Shown piece by piece: positions 9,079 through 17,630 of a DNA stretch of 64,000 nt. Every line of letters starts with the position of its first letter. Within the stretch, counting starts at the first letter, position 1. The position numbers and the translations under genes were made by a program. The notes beneath the pieces were generated by a model. It made no database searches, was not told the DNA's origin, and saw nothing but the letters and a program-made list of their open reading frames with translations. Source of the DNA: Ferribacterium limneticum. GTDB lineage: Bacteria > Pseudomonadota > Gammaproteobacteria > Burkholderiales > Rhodocyclaceae. The stretch is taken from NCBI RefSeq assembly GCF_020510585.1, contig NZ_CP075190.1, positions 4,355,141-4,419,140 of the forward strand, given 5' to 3'.

Positions 9079-10137
9079 ATGGCACATCACGGTCGTGGCC
9101 CCATTCTGCTTTCCCGCTACCTGGCGCTCGCCTGGTGCGGACTGGTCGTGTACGGCAGCCTGCACCCGTTTACCGGCTGGCGCGACACCGGCGTCTCGCC
9201 GATTGCCTTCCTCGAAGGCGGCTGGCCGCGCTACTGGACGGTCTTCGACCTGGCGGCCAATGTCGCGGTCTACCTGCCTTTGGGCTTCTTTTTGACGCTG
9301 GCGTTGAGCAACCTGCCCTGGCGCTTCACCGCCCTGATCCTCGCCGTACTGCTCACCGGCAGCGTCAGTTTCGGTCTCGAAACGCTGCAGACCTGGCTAC
9401 CCTCGCGCGTCCCATCCAATCTCGACCTCGCCTGCAACACGCTGGGCGGGCTGCTCGGCGCGCTGTGGGCGCAACACGTCGGGCCACGCGTTTTTGCCCG
9501 CCTCGCCGCACTCGAACACCGGCTGATCGCCCCCATCCCGCACGCCGAACTCGGCCTGACGCTGCTCGGCCTGTGGCTGCTCGTCCCGCTCTCGCCGGAA
9601 ACACTGCTCTTTGGCGCCGGCGATTTGCGACAGATTTTCGGGTTTACCGGCGCCGTTCCCTTCGCCGCCGAGAGCTTCGTCATGATCGAGGCCAGCATCA
9701 CCGCCTTCAATGTCGTCGCCGTCGGTCTGATCGTCCGCATGCTGTGCGCGCGGCTGCTTTTTGCCTACCTCATCGTGCCGCTCTTCCTGTTCCTCTGTCT
9801 GGTCATCAGCACCGTCGCCGCTGCCGTTCTGGTCAGCCCGGCCGATTCACTGGCCTGGCTGACGCCGGGCGCCAGGCTCGGGCTGGTCGTCGGTGGCGGC
9901 ATTCTTGCCGTCGCCATCGCCCTGCCGGTAGCGCCGCGCCTGATGATTGCCGTGCTGGCACTGTTGGCGGGTACTGTGCTGGTCAACATGGCACCGCCCA
10001 ACCCCTATTCGGAAGCTGCGCTGGCCGTCTGGCGGCAAGGGCACTTTCTCAACTTCAATGGCCTGACGCGCCTGGTCGCTACCCTATGGCCTTTCCTGAC
10101 CCTGCCCTTCCTGTTTCTGACGACGCGCCGGACCTAG
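9079..10137 (+). CDS. VanZ-family membrane protein
   Basis: 352 residues and about 10 membrane helices. The N-terminal part carries VanZ-like features: a YGSLHPF segment, the Asp in WTVFDLAANVAVYLPLGFFL, a conserved Glu in SFGLETLQ, and the SNLDLACNTLGGLLGA motif. VanZ gives low-level teicoplanin resistance in enterococci, but in most bacteria the family role is unknown. The 3-prime end overlaps the P-type ATPase start by 52 bp in another frame, so the two are likely expressed together. Confidence 0.8.
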   Translation: MAHHGRGPILLSRYLALAWCGLVVYGSLHPFTGWRDTGVSPIAFLEGGWPRYWTVFDLAANVAVYLPLGFFLTLALSNLPWRFTALILAVLLTGSVSFGLETLQTWLPSRVPSNLDLACNTLGGLLGALWAQHVGPRVFARLAALEHRLIAPIPHAELGLTLLGLWLLVPLSPETLLFGAGDLRQIFGFTGAVPFAAESFVMIEASITAFNVVAVGLIVRMLCARLLFAYLIVPLFLFLCLVISTVAAAVLVSPADSLAWLTPGARLGLVVGGGILAVAIALPVAPRLMIAVLALLAGTVLVNMAPPNPYSEAALAVWRQGHFLNFNGLTRLVATLWPFLTLPFLFLTTRRT

Positions 10138-12803
10138 CCTGGCATGCCGACACCGCCGAAGCGGCCGCCCAACGGCTGGGGGTTGATCACGCCACCGGCC
10201 TGGCCGACGACGAAGCGGCCTCCCGCCTTACCCGCCACGGCCCCAACAGCCTGACCGAACGCCCCGGCAAGCCGGCCTGGCGACGCTTCGCCGACCAGGT
10301 CATGCAACCGCTCGTGCTGGTCCTCGTCGCCGCCGGAGCCATCACCGGCGCCCTCGGCGAAGTCGTGGACGCCAGCGTGATTTTTGGCGTCGTCATCACC
10401 AATGCCATCATCGGCTACTGGCAGGAAGCCAAAGCCGAAGGCGCCCTGGCCGCGCTGGCGCGCAGCGTCACCACGCCGGTCACCGTCCGTCGTGGCGGCC
10501 AGCGCAAGCAGCTTGAAGCGACGCAACTGGTCCCCGGCGACATCGTCATGCTCGCTGCCGGCGACCGCATTCCGGCCGACCTCCGGCTGATCCAGCAGCA
10601 CGAACTGCACACCGACGATTCGATGCTGACCGGCGAATCGCAGCCCGTCACCAAGGACATCGCCGCGCTGCACCCCGACACCGTGCTCGCCGACCGCCTC
10701 AACATGGCCTACGCCGGTACCACGGTGGTCGCCGGGCAGGGCAGCGGGCTGGTCATCGCCACCGGCGACGCCACCGAAACCGGGCGCATCGCTGGCCTGA
10801 TCGCCGCCGCGCCCGATCTGGTCACGCCGCTGACGCGCAAGATGGCGACCTTCTCGAACTGGCTGCTGTGGGCCATCGGCGGGCTGGCGCTGCTTACCGT
10901 CGGCGTCGGGCTGGCCCGCGGCGGTTCGGCTTTCGACATGTTCATCGCCGCCGTGGCGCTCGCCGTCGGCGCCATTCCCGAAGGTCTGCCGGCCGCCGTG
11001 ACCGTTACGCTGGCCATCGGCGTCGCCCGCATGGCCAAACGGCGGGCCATCATCCGCCATCTGCCGGCGGTCGAAACGCTGGGCAGTACGACGGTGATTT
11101 GCTCGGACAAGACCGGCACGCTGACCGAAAACGCCATGACCGTGCGCGTCCTGTGGTGCGCCGGCGAAGGTTATGCCGTCGGTGGCCACGGCTACGCGCC
11201 GGAAGGCGCCATCACCCACGACGAAATGCCGGCCGATATCGACGGCGCCCTGCGCGAAGCCCTGATCGCCGGGGCGCTGTGCAACGACGCCTCGCTGCGC
11301 CACGAGCACGGCCAATGGAAAATTACCGGCGACCCGACCGAAGCCGCGCTGATCGTCGCCGCGCGCAAGGGCAAGCTCGACGAACACACGCTGGGCAAGC
11401 TCTTTCCGCGTCGCGACGTGCTGCCTTTCGACGCCACCCGGCAATTCATGGCCACCGCCCACGAGGGCGACGGGCAGGGCGTTGTCTACGTCAAGGGCGC
11501 CCTCGAACGCCTGCTGCCGCTGTGCGTCGATCGCTTGTCGGCGAATGGCCAACCGCTGCCCATCGACCGCGCAGCCATCGAAAAAGTGGCCTGCGCCTAT
11601 GCCGAACAGGGCATGCGCGTGCTGCTGCTGGCCCGACGCGATTTCAATTTTGGCCAAAATTTCCGGTTGACCGTGGAAGGCATCGAAAAACTCACCCTGA
11701 TCGGCCTCGTCGGCATGATCGACCCGCCGCGCAAGGCCGCCATCGGCGCCATCCGCAACTGCCATTCGGCCGGCATCCGGGTCAAGATGATCACCGGCGA
11801 CCACGCTGTCACGGCGCTCGCCATCGCCCGCCAGATCGGGCTCAATGCGGAAAAAGCGCTGACCGGCCGCGAACTGGCCCAGCTCGACGACACCGCGCTG
11901 GGCGAAGCCGCCCACAGCGTCGACGTCTTTGCCCGTGTCGAACCGGAACAGAAGCTGCGCCTCGTCGGCGCCCTGCAGGCGCGCGGCGAAGTCGTCGCAA
12001 TGACCGGCGACGGCGTCAACGACGCACCCGCCCTCAAGCAGGCCGACATCGGCATCGCCATGGGCCTGGCCGGCACCGAAGTGGCCAAGGAAGCAGCGGC
12101 CATGGTCCTCACCGACGACAATTTCGCCAGCATCGAGGCGGCCGTCGAGGAGGGCCGGGGCGTCTGGGACAACCTCGTCAAGTTCATCACCTGGACCCTA
12201 CCGACCAACTTTGGCGAAGGCCTCGTCATCGTCGCCGCCATCCTCTTCGGCAGCACGCTGCCAATCACTCCGCTGCAGATTTTGTGGATCAACATGACCA
12301 CCGCCGTCCTGCTCGGCCTGCCCCTCGCCTTCGAGCCGATCGAGCGCGGCGTCATGCGTCGGGCGCCACGCCGGCTCGACCAGCCGGTGCTCGACAGCGG
12401 CCTGATCCGGCGCATCGTCCTCGTCTCCTTCCTGCTGTTGGCCGGCGCCTTCGGCCTCTTCCTGCTTGAACTGGATCAGGGTCACAGCCTGGCCGAAGCA
12501 CGCACCGTCGCCGTCAACGTCTTCGTCATGGTCGAAGCCGCCTACCTCTTCAACTGCCGTTCGCTGACCCGCAGTTTCTGGAGCCAGGGCCTGTTTTCGA
12601 ATCCATGGATCTGGGCCGGTCTGGGCAGCATGCTCGCCCTGCAACTGGCGATGACCTACCTGCCGGTGATGAATCGGCTATTCCAGACGGCACCGATCGG
12701 GCTGATGGAATGGGCGGAAATAGTCGCCGTCGCCTTGCTCTGTTCGACGCTCATCGGGCTTGAAAAGCATCTTGCTGCCCGCCTGGCCCGCCGCACCACC
12801 TGA
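10086..12803 (+). CDS. Cation-transporting P-type ATPase (P2, Ca2+-ATPase-like)
   Basis: 905 residues from ATG 10086. TGES (actuator domain) at 182-185, phosphorylation motif DKTGTLTEN with Asp341, and GDGVND at 641-646. PEGLPA in the helix before the P domain is typical of P2A/P2B calcium and related pumps. An N-terminal cation-ATPase domain and C-terminal helices are present, so it is complete. The likely ion is Ca2+ or another hard cation; substrate is inference. The frame stays open far upstream, but that part overlaps vanZ. Residues 519-530 are encoded by a full copy of the dispersed repeat, an insertion between the nucleotide-binding domain and the MIDPPR segment. Confidence 0.92.
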   Translation: MAFPDPALPVSDDAPDLAWHADTAEAAAQRLGVDHATGLADDEAASRLTRHGPNSLTERPGKPAWRRFADQVMQPLVLVLVAAGAITGALGEVVDASVIFGVVITNAIIGYWQEAKAEGALAALARSVTTPVTVRRGGQRKQLEATQLVPGDIVMLAAGDRIPADLRLIQQHELHTDDSMLTGESQPVTKDIAALHPDTVLADRLNMAYAGTTVVAGQGSGLVIATGDATETGRIAGLIAAAPDLVTPLTRKMATFSNWLLWAIGGLALLTVGVGLARGGSAFDMFIAAVALAVGAIPEGLPAAVTVTLAIGVARMAKRRAIIRHLPAVETLGSTTVICSDKTGTLTENAMTVRVLWCAGEGYAVGGHGYAPEGAITHDEMPADIDGALREALIAGALCNDASLRHEHGQWKITGDPTEAALIVAARKGKLDEHTLGKLFPRRDVLPFDATRQFMATAHEGDGQGVVYVKGALERLLPLCVDRLSANGQPLPIDRAAIEKVACAYAEQGMRVLLLARRDFNFGQNFRLTVEGIEKLTLIGLVGMIDPPRKAAIGAIRNCHSAGIRVKMITGDHAVTALAIARQIGLNAEKALTGRELAQLDDTALGEAAHSVDVFARVEPEQKLRLVGALQARGEVVAMTGDGVNDAPALKQADIGIAMGLAGTEVAKEAAAMVLTDDNFASIEAAVEEGRGVWDNLVKFITWTLPTNFGEGLVIVAAILFGSTLPITPLQILWINMTTAVLLGLPLAFEPIERGVMRRAPRRLDQPVLDSGLIRRIVLVSFLLLAGAFGLFLLELDQGHSLAEARTVAVNVFVMVEAAYLFNCRSLTRSFWSQGLFSNPWIWAGLGSMLALQLAMTYLPVMNRLFQTAPIGLMEWAEIVAVALLCSTLIGLEKHLAARLARRTT
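11640..11676 (-). repeat. Dispersed 36-bp repeat, copy 2 (inside the P-type ATPase gene)
   Basis: An essentially intact copy in reverse orientation, with TTTTGGCCAAAATTTCCGG followed by TTGACCGTGG. It is in frame and encodes DFNFGQNFRLTV (residues 519-530). It is almost identical to the intergenic copy at 43095-43130. Confidence 0.9.
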
Positions 12804-12865
12804 TCACCTTCATGTCATAATTTGGGCGTCTTCCATCCCCTCTTGCCGAGAGGTCGATTTTTCCC

Positions 12866-13750
12866 ATGTCCTTGTTCTCCATCAACGCACCGCGTCTGCT
12901 CGCCGCCGGACTCATCCTCGCCAGCAGTCTGGCCCAGGCCGCCGATCCGATTTACTTCCAGTTTCGCGACTTGCTGGCGGACAAGGCAATCCGCTCCGTG
13001 CTTGACCCCAGGATCAGGATTTATCTCGCCAACGACGCCTCGCCGACCATCGTCGAATCCGCCGCGCCCGATACCTACACCGGCACGGGCATTTCCATAA
13101 ACCCTTTCGGTGGCTCGAAGCGGCACTGTGTGGAAGCGTTCACCAACGCCATCAGGTCCATGGTCAGCGACGCTGTTGCCGGCGGTTACGACAGCATCCT
13201 CAACCTGCGCGCCATGGACGGCGACACCCCCGCCCAGGATCCGAACGGATTCAGCTGCACACCGGCCTACAAGGTCACGGTGCTCAGCCTGCATTCCACC
13301 TTAGGTGCTACGGCCGACACCGTCCAGCGCGCCGCCGAGGACGACCAGCGTTTGCTCCGCGCCCCCTATCGCGAGCCTTGGGAAGAGTCGATCTACGTCG
13401 CGCTCGCGCCCATTGCCGACTCCCCCGAAGCCCAGGCTATTTTTGCCGACAAGGTAAAGGGCTACTGGGGCATCGACGCCCCGGACTACCGGGTGCGCGG
13501 CATTCCAGAAGACTACGCTGGCTCCGCTACGGTGAACCGCCAGGACCTCCAGGCTTCCTGCAAGCAAGCCGTACTCAATACGCTCAAGGATATGGTTGGC
13601 GACGCCACCGAACGCGGCTTCGACTCGCTGATCCGGATTCGCAGCCACATGTACGAACAGACCACGCCAGGCATGGCCAGCATCGAATGCGAGATCGGCA
13701 AAAAGGCTGTCTTCGTAAAGCTTCAGGGAACGTTGGCCAATCGGCGCTGA
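12866..13750 (+). CDS. Exported protein with two tandem related domains
   Basis: 294 residues with a signal peptide ending AQA/ADP at about residue 26. Two halves resemble each other: HCVEAFTNAIRSMVSDAV-GGYDSILNLRA then a Cys-containing strand, and CKQAVLNTLKDMVGDATERGFDSLIRIRS then IECEIGKKAVFVKLQGTL. The repeat unit (Cys, amphipathic helix, G-[YF]-D-S-[IL], strand, Cys) recalls small exported beta-alpha proteins sometimes mislabelled as excinuclease-like; function is unknown. Each unit carries a Cys pair that could form a disulfide. It stands alone; the next gene is convergent. Confidence 0.7.
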   Translation: MSLFSINAPRLLAAGLILASSLAQAADPIYFQFRDLLADKAIRSVLDPRIRIYLANDASPTIVESAAPDTYTGTGISINPFGGSKRHCVEAFTNAIRSMVSDAVAGGYDSILNLRAMDGDTPAQDPNGFSCTPAYKVTVLSLHSTLGATADTVQRAAEDDQRLLRAPYREPWEESIYVALAPIADSPEAQAIFADKVKGYWGIDAPDYRVRGIPEDYAGSATVNRQDLQASCKQAVLNTLKDMVGDATERGFDSLIRIRSHMYEQTTPGMASIECEIGKKAVFVKLQGTLANRR

Positions 13751-13810
13751 TTGCCAAAAAAAGCAGTCAAGCTTGAACTATTTGCCGTGCCCCGCGACGC
13801 GCGTGACTGT

Positions 13811-13846
13811 CTACGGTCAACCGGAAAAAACGCCCAAATTTGAAAT
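13811..13846 (+). repeat. Dispersed 36-bp repeat, copy 3
   Basis: CTACGGTCAACCGGAAAAAA followed by CGCCCAAATTTGAAAT. It lies between two convergent genes and forms the left member of a direct pair with copy 4 that brackets the MFS gene. Confidence 0.9.
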
Positions 13847-13880
13847 GCGCCCTCGTTTTCTGCCTGGGCACGTCTCGCTT

Positions 13881-15095
13881 TTATTGAATCGGCGCCGCTG
13901 AGGCCGTTCTTTTGATGCCGGCCAGGGCAAGCAGACCGATGCCCGACAAAGCGCCGGTGAGCAGGATGGCGACGCCACCGCCCCAATGTTCAAGAATGAG
14001 CGCCAGCAGAAACGGCGCGGCAGCCTGGGCCAGACGCTGACCGATGGCCAGCACGCCCTGCCGGACGCCGTAGCCGCTGGCGCCGAACAGGGCCAGCGGC
14101 AGGGTGCCCTTGGCGATGGTGATCAGGCCGTTGCCGGCACCGTGCAGAAGGGCAAAGACGGCCGGCGCCCAGGACATCCCGCCGGCGATCAGCAGGACCA
14201 GGCCGCCTACCGGATGCAAGCTGACGGCCACCCGCGCCGTACTCAGCGGATGAACCCGCAGGCGCTTGCTGGCGACAAACTCGATGGCCCGCGCCGCCAC
14301 CTGGGCCGGCCCGACCAGCGCCGAGGCGGCAATCGCCAGGCCGGCGGCGACGCCCAGCGCCTGCAACAGGCCGGGCAGATGCGCCGCCATGGCCGAGGTG
14401 ACAAACGACGTCGCCGTGCCAAAAACAGCCACCAGGACAAATGCCCGTCGGCTGCCCGCAATGTCGTCCGGGTGCGCCGTCGCAGACGCCAGTTCGGCCG
14501 ACGGCAAGAGGCTGGTCGCCGGCGACAGCGTCAGCCAGTTGAGCGGCAGGGCAATCAGCAGATGCGCCGCAGCCCACATCAGACAGGCCGTCGGCCAGTC
14601 GCTGGCGGCGACCACGGCCGAGGTCAGCGGCCAGCCTATGGTGCTGGCGAAGCCGGCAAGCAGGGTAATCCCGGTAATCGACTGCCGGGCCTGCATGCCA
14701 TGCTGCCGGACGAGCGCGGCAAACGCCGCATCGTAGAGGCCGAGCGCCATGCCAGCGCCGATCACGGCCCACGCCGCAAACAGCATGACCACACTGGACG
14801 CCGAAGCAAGCAGGAGCAGGCCGGCGACAAACGCGACATTGGAAAAGCACAGCACCCCGCGCCCGCCATGCCGATCAATGCTGCGCCCGATAACCGGCCC
14901 GAGTGCCGCCATGACCAGCAAGCCGAACGAATACGCCGCAAATACCGTGGAGGTCGAAACGCCAAGAGTGTGCGCGACAGGCTGGCTGATCACCGCCGGC
15001 AAATAAGCCGATGAAGCCCAGGCGATGGTCTGCGCCGTTCCCAACGCAATTATCTGGAAACCGGACGCACCGCTCGCCACTCCGCCTTCAGCCAT
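13881..15095 (-). CDS. MFS transporter
   Basis: 404 residues, 12 predicted helices in two bundles. The loop 2-3 motif is GPVIGRSIDRHGGRG, an MFS signature-A variant. The family includes YbfB-like and drug or metabolite exporters; substrate unknown. It reads opposite to the genes on its left and is bracketed by direct copies of the dispersed repeat at 13811 and 15145, so it looks like a single-gene cassette. Confidence 0.85.
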   Translation of the reverse strand: MAEGGVASGASGFQIIALGTAQTIAWASSAYLPAVISQPVAHTLGVSTSTVFAAYSFGLLVMAALGPVIGRSIDRHGGRGVLCFSNVAFVAGLLLLASASSVVMLFAAWAVIGAGMALGLYDAAFAALVRQHGMQARQSITGITLLAGFASTIGWPLTSAVVAASDWPTACLMWAAAHLLIALPLNWLTLSPATSLLPSAELASATAHPDDIAGSRRAFVLVAVFGTATSFVTSAMAAHLPGLLQALGVAAGLAIAASALVGPAQVAARAIEFVASKRLRVHPLSTARVAVSLHPVGGLVLLIAGGMSWAPAVFALLHGAGNGLITIAKGTLPLALFGASGYGVRQGVLAIGQRLAQAAAPFLLALILEHWGGGVAILLTGALSGIGLLALAGIKRTASAAPIQ

Positions 15096-15144
15096 CGTCT
15101 TTACCTATGCCCTGGATGGCCCATTGTGCAACAGCGAGCGACTT

Positions 15145-15180
15145 CCACGGTCAACCGGGGAAAATGCCCAAAATTGAAAT
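15145..15180 (+). repeat. Dispersed 36-bp repeat, copy 4
   Basis: CCACGGTCAACCGGGGAAAA followed by TGCCCAAAATTGAAAT. It sits between the 5-prime end of the MFS gene and the 3-prime end of the CNNM gene. Confidence 0.92.
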
Positions 15181-15201
15181 GGGTCGCTCACTGGAGTCCG
15201 T

Positions 15202-16509
15202 TCAGGATGGATTGTCCGTCTTCGGAATAATCCGAATGAGCACGATCCGCGGTCCGATCATCTTCTTCACCACGGCGTCAAACTGGGGAAAGGAGATGCG
15301 TTGTCCTTCTTCCGGCAGGGCGCCCAATTGCTGCAGGATGAGACCGCCAACCGAATCAACGCCGGCTTCGTCGATATCGATGCCCAACGTCCGCTCGAGC
15401 GTGAAGATGGGCAGACTGCCCTTGCCGATCAGCGAGCCATCATCGAGCCTAGACCACTCGTTGTGGGTCTGGCGGAATTCGTCGCGAATCTCGCCGACCA
15501 AGGCACCGAGCAGGTTGTCGAGCGTGATGAAGCCGATCGGATGGCCGTCGTTGTAGGCGACCACGGCAAAATGCGGCGCCCCCTTGCGAAAGCGGCGAAA
15601 CAGCTCGGTCGCCGAAAGACTCGGCGAAACGACGACGACCGGCCGTACCAGTTTGTCCAGCGTGTTGAGGTCCGGATCCTTACGCAGGGCGATGAAGATG
15701 TCTTTCAGATGGACTACGCCCTTGGCGTGACCATCCTCGGCCAGATAGGGATAGCGGCTGAAACGATGCTGCACGATCCGCTCGAGGCTGACCTCGATGT
15801 CGTCCGTTTCCGACAGCGGCACGGCTTCGCTGAACGGCCGCATCAGGTCGGCGACCTCGAGGTCGCGAAAATCGAGCGCCTGGGCCAGGACCCGCCACTC
15901 GTCGCCGGTGAAATCGGCATTGGCCCGTGACGAGCGGAGAATGACCTTGAGCTCTTCCGCCGAGTAGTGGGTGTCGTGACCGGTATTCACATCCAGATTG
16001 ACCTTGCGCAGAACCCAGTTGGCACTGTGATTCAACACCCAGATGGCCGGATACATCGCCCAGTAGAAGGCGTACAACCCGGGCGCCGTCCACAGCCCGA
16101 CCTTCTCGGTGACGCGGATGGCCATCGATTTGGGGGCCAGTTCGCCGACCACGATGTGCAAGTAGGAAATGATGAAGAAAGCGACGGCAAAGGCGATGCC
16201 ATGTACCAGTTCCTCACCGACCACGCCGAAGGTGCTGAGCAGCGGGCGCAGCAGATCGGCAAAGGCCGGCTCGCCGATCCAGCCCAGGCCGAGCGAGGCG
16301 AGGGTGATGCCGAGCTGGCAGGCCGACAGGTAGGCTTCCAGATCCTGATGGACCCTGGCCAGAATGCGACCACGCCAGCCGTATTTCTTGGCAATCGCCT
16401 TGACCCGGCTCTGGCGCAGTTTTACCAGGCCGAACTCGGCGGCAACAAAAAAGCCGTTCAAAACGACGAGAACAAGCGCCAGCAGGACCAGCAAGAAACT
16501 ACTACCCAT
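15202..16509 (-). CDS. CNNM/CorC-type hemolysin-family transporter
   Basis: 435 residues. An N-terminal DUF21 (CNNM) membrane domain (about residues 1-190) with the VVGELAPKSMAI motif, a CBS-domain pair (about 205-335) and a C-terminal CorC_HlyC domain (about 350-430). Family members export or regulate Mg2+ or Co2+; the hemolysin label is historical. CBS pairs bind adenine nucleotides with Mg2+. The gene starts at ATG 16509, facing away from the ferredoxin operon. Confidence 0.9.
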   Translation of the reverse strand: MGSSFLLVLLALVLVVLNGFFVAAEFGLVKLRQSRVKAIAKKYGWRGRILARVHQDLEAYLSACQLGITLASLGLGWIGEPAFADLLRPLLSTFGVVGEELVHGIAFAVAFFIISYLHIVVGELAPKSMAIRVTEKVGLWTAPGLYAFYWAMYPAIWVLNHSANWVLRKVNLDVNTGHDTHYSAEELKVILRSSRANADFTGDEWRVLAQALDFRDLEVADLMRPFSEAVPLSETDDIEVSLERIVQHRFSRYPYLAEDGHAKGVVHLKDIFIALRKDPDLNTLDKLVRPVVVVSPSLSATELFRRFRKGAPHFAVVAYNDGHPIGFITLDNLLGALVGEIRDEFRQTHNEWSRLDDGSLIGKGSLPIFTLERTLGIDIDEAGVDSVGGLILQQLGALPEEGQRISFPQFDAVVKKMIGPRIVLIRIIPKTDNPS

Positions 16510-16633
16510 ATGCCGGGCACCTCGTGCCCCGCTCCTTCAAGTGAATTGGATGAATCGGATACTACTCCAGCGCTCCGCGCCAATCCGGTCCGGTGTACTT
16601 GTGTTGTGGCTCGCCCATTGCAGAGAAGACCAC

Positions 16634-16647
16634 GTTCCACGTGAAAC
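16634..16647. promoter_or_regulatory. parS-like site (one mismatch)
   Basis: GTTCCACGTGAAAC matches the 14-bp core GTTTCACGTGAAAC of the ParB-binding parS site except one base. It lies at the -35 position of the promoter of the ferredoxin-like gene. Confidence 0.6.
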
Positions 16648-16656
16648 CGCCTCGCC

Positions 16657-16688
16657 TATAATGCGGGTCTGCACAGGAGACCCCGCAT
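16657..16688 (+). promoter_or_regulatory. Promoter -10 with overlapping inverted repeat
   Basis: TATAAT at 16657-16662 is a consensus -10. Immediately after it, ATGCGGGTCT (16661-16670) and AGACCCCGCAT (16678-16688) form an inverted repeat with a 7-base centre and one bulged C. The right arm contains the start codon at 16687, and AGGAGA lies in the middle. The left arm lies before the expected transcription start, so an operator is more likely than an RNA hairpin. Confidence 0.5.
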
Positions 16689-16995
16689 GAGCTACTTCAA
16701 ACACCACGTTTTTTTCTGTTGCAACCAGCGCGCAGCCGGCGAAGCCTGCTGCAACGCCCGCGGTGCGACGGAAATGCAGACCTACGCCAAGGACCGCATT
16801 GCCCAGCTCAAGATGAAAGGCGAGGGCAAGGTGCGCATCAACAAGGCCGGCTGCATGGACCGCTGCGATCAAGGCCCGGTCATGGTCGTCTACCCGGAAG
16901 CCGTCTGGTATACCTATATTGACAAGGAAGACGTCGAAGAAATCATCCAGGAACACCTGATCAACGGCCGTGTCGTCGAGCGCCTGAAGATATGA
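16687..16995 (+). CDS. Thioredoxin-like [2Fe-2S] ferredoxin
   Basis: 102 residues. The four cluster ligands are visible: CCNQRAAGEACC near the N-terminus and AGCMDRC in the middle, the pattern of thioredoxin-fold [2Fe-2S] ferredoxins (NuoE-like, Aquifex Fd4 type). These carry one electron in the cytoplasm; the partner here is unknown. The stop overlaps the start of the hydrolase by four bases (ATGA). Confidence 0.9.
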   Translation: MSYFKHHVFFCCNQRAAGEACCNARGATEMQTYAKDRIAQLKMKGEGKVRINKAGCMDRCDQGPVMVVYPEAVWYTYIDKEDVEEIIQEHLINGRVVERLKI

Positions 16996-17630
16996 GAGCC
17001 CCCGAAGAGAAAATCCTGATCGACGGCCCGGTCGGCAAGATCGAGGTCATCATGGAACGTCCGGACGCCCCCAGGGGCATCGCGCTGATCGCCCACCCGC
17101 ACCCGATGGGCGGCGGCGCCAACACCAACAAGGTCGCCTACACGCTGGCCCGCACTTTCGTCAGCCTTGGCTACGCTGCCTTCCGCCCGAATTTCCGCGG
17201 CGTTGGTGGCACGGAGGGCGTCCATGATGAAGGCCATGGCGAAGTTGACGACCTGCTCGCCGTCATCGAAGACGCCAAGTGCCGCTGCGGCAACCTGCCC
17301 ATCGCGCTGGCCGGTTTCTCGTTTGGTGCCTATTGCCAGACCCGCGTCGCCAAGCGCCTCGTCGACGCCGGCCACCCGGCCCAGCGCCTCGTGCTGGTCG
17401 GCACCGCCGCCGGCCACGTCGAAGGCAGCCGCCAATACGACACCGAAGCCGTGCCGCACGACACCATCGTCATCCACGGTTCCGACGACACGCTGGTGCC
17501 GCCGGCCAACGTCTATGCCTGGGCCTTGCCGCTCGACCTGCCGGTCGTCGTCGTACCCGGCGCCGATCACTTCTTCCACCGTCGCCTGCACCTCATCCGC
17601 GACATCGTGACGCGCGCATGGCGGCACTAG
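16992..17630 (+). CDS. Alpha/beta hydrolase
   Basis: 212 residues. [14 protein letters not shown] forms the oxyanion region typical of the KTN/COG2945-like hydrolases, the nucleophile elbow is GFSFGAYC, the acid is probably in HGSDDTLV, and the His in [10 protein letters not shown] completes the triad. Cytoplasmic, no signal peptide. Substrate unknown. It lies between the ferredoxin and an ABC ATPase whose start overlaps its end by 13 bp. Confidence 0.85.
   Translation: MRAPEEKILIDGPVGKIEVIMERPDAPRGIALIAHPHPMGGGANTNKVAYTLARTFVSLGYAAFRPNFRGVGGTEGVHDEGHGEVDDLLAVIEDAKCRCGNLPIALAGFSFGAYCQTRVAKRLVDAGHPAQRLVLVGTAAGHVEGSRQYDTEAVPHDTIVIHGSDDTLVPPANVYAWALPLDLPVVVVPGADHFFHRRLHLIRDIVTRAWRH

Noticed and set aside
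9135..10085. Open frame upstream of the P-type ATPase start
   Set aside because: Overlaps vanZ; Arg-rich low-complexity translation without domain features; the ATPase starts at 10086.
10134..11915. Long antisense frame of 593 codons over the P-type ATPase gene
   Set aside because: Shadow frame; the sense strand has all ATPase motifs.
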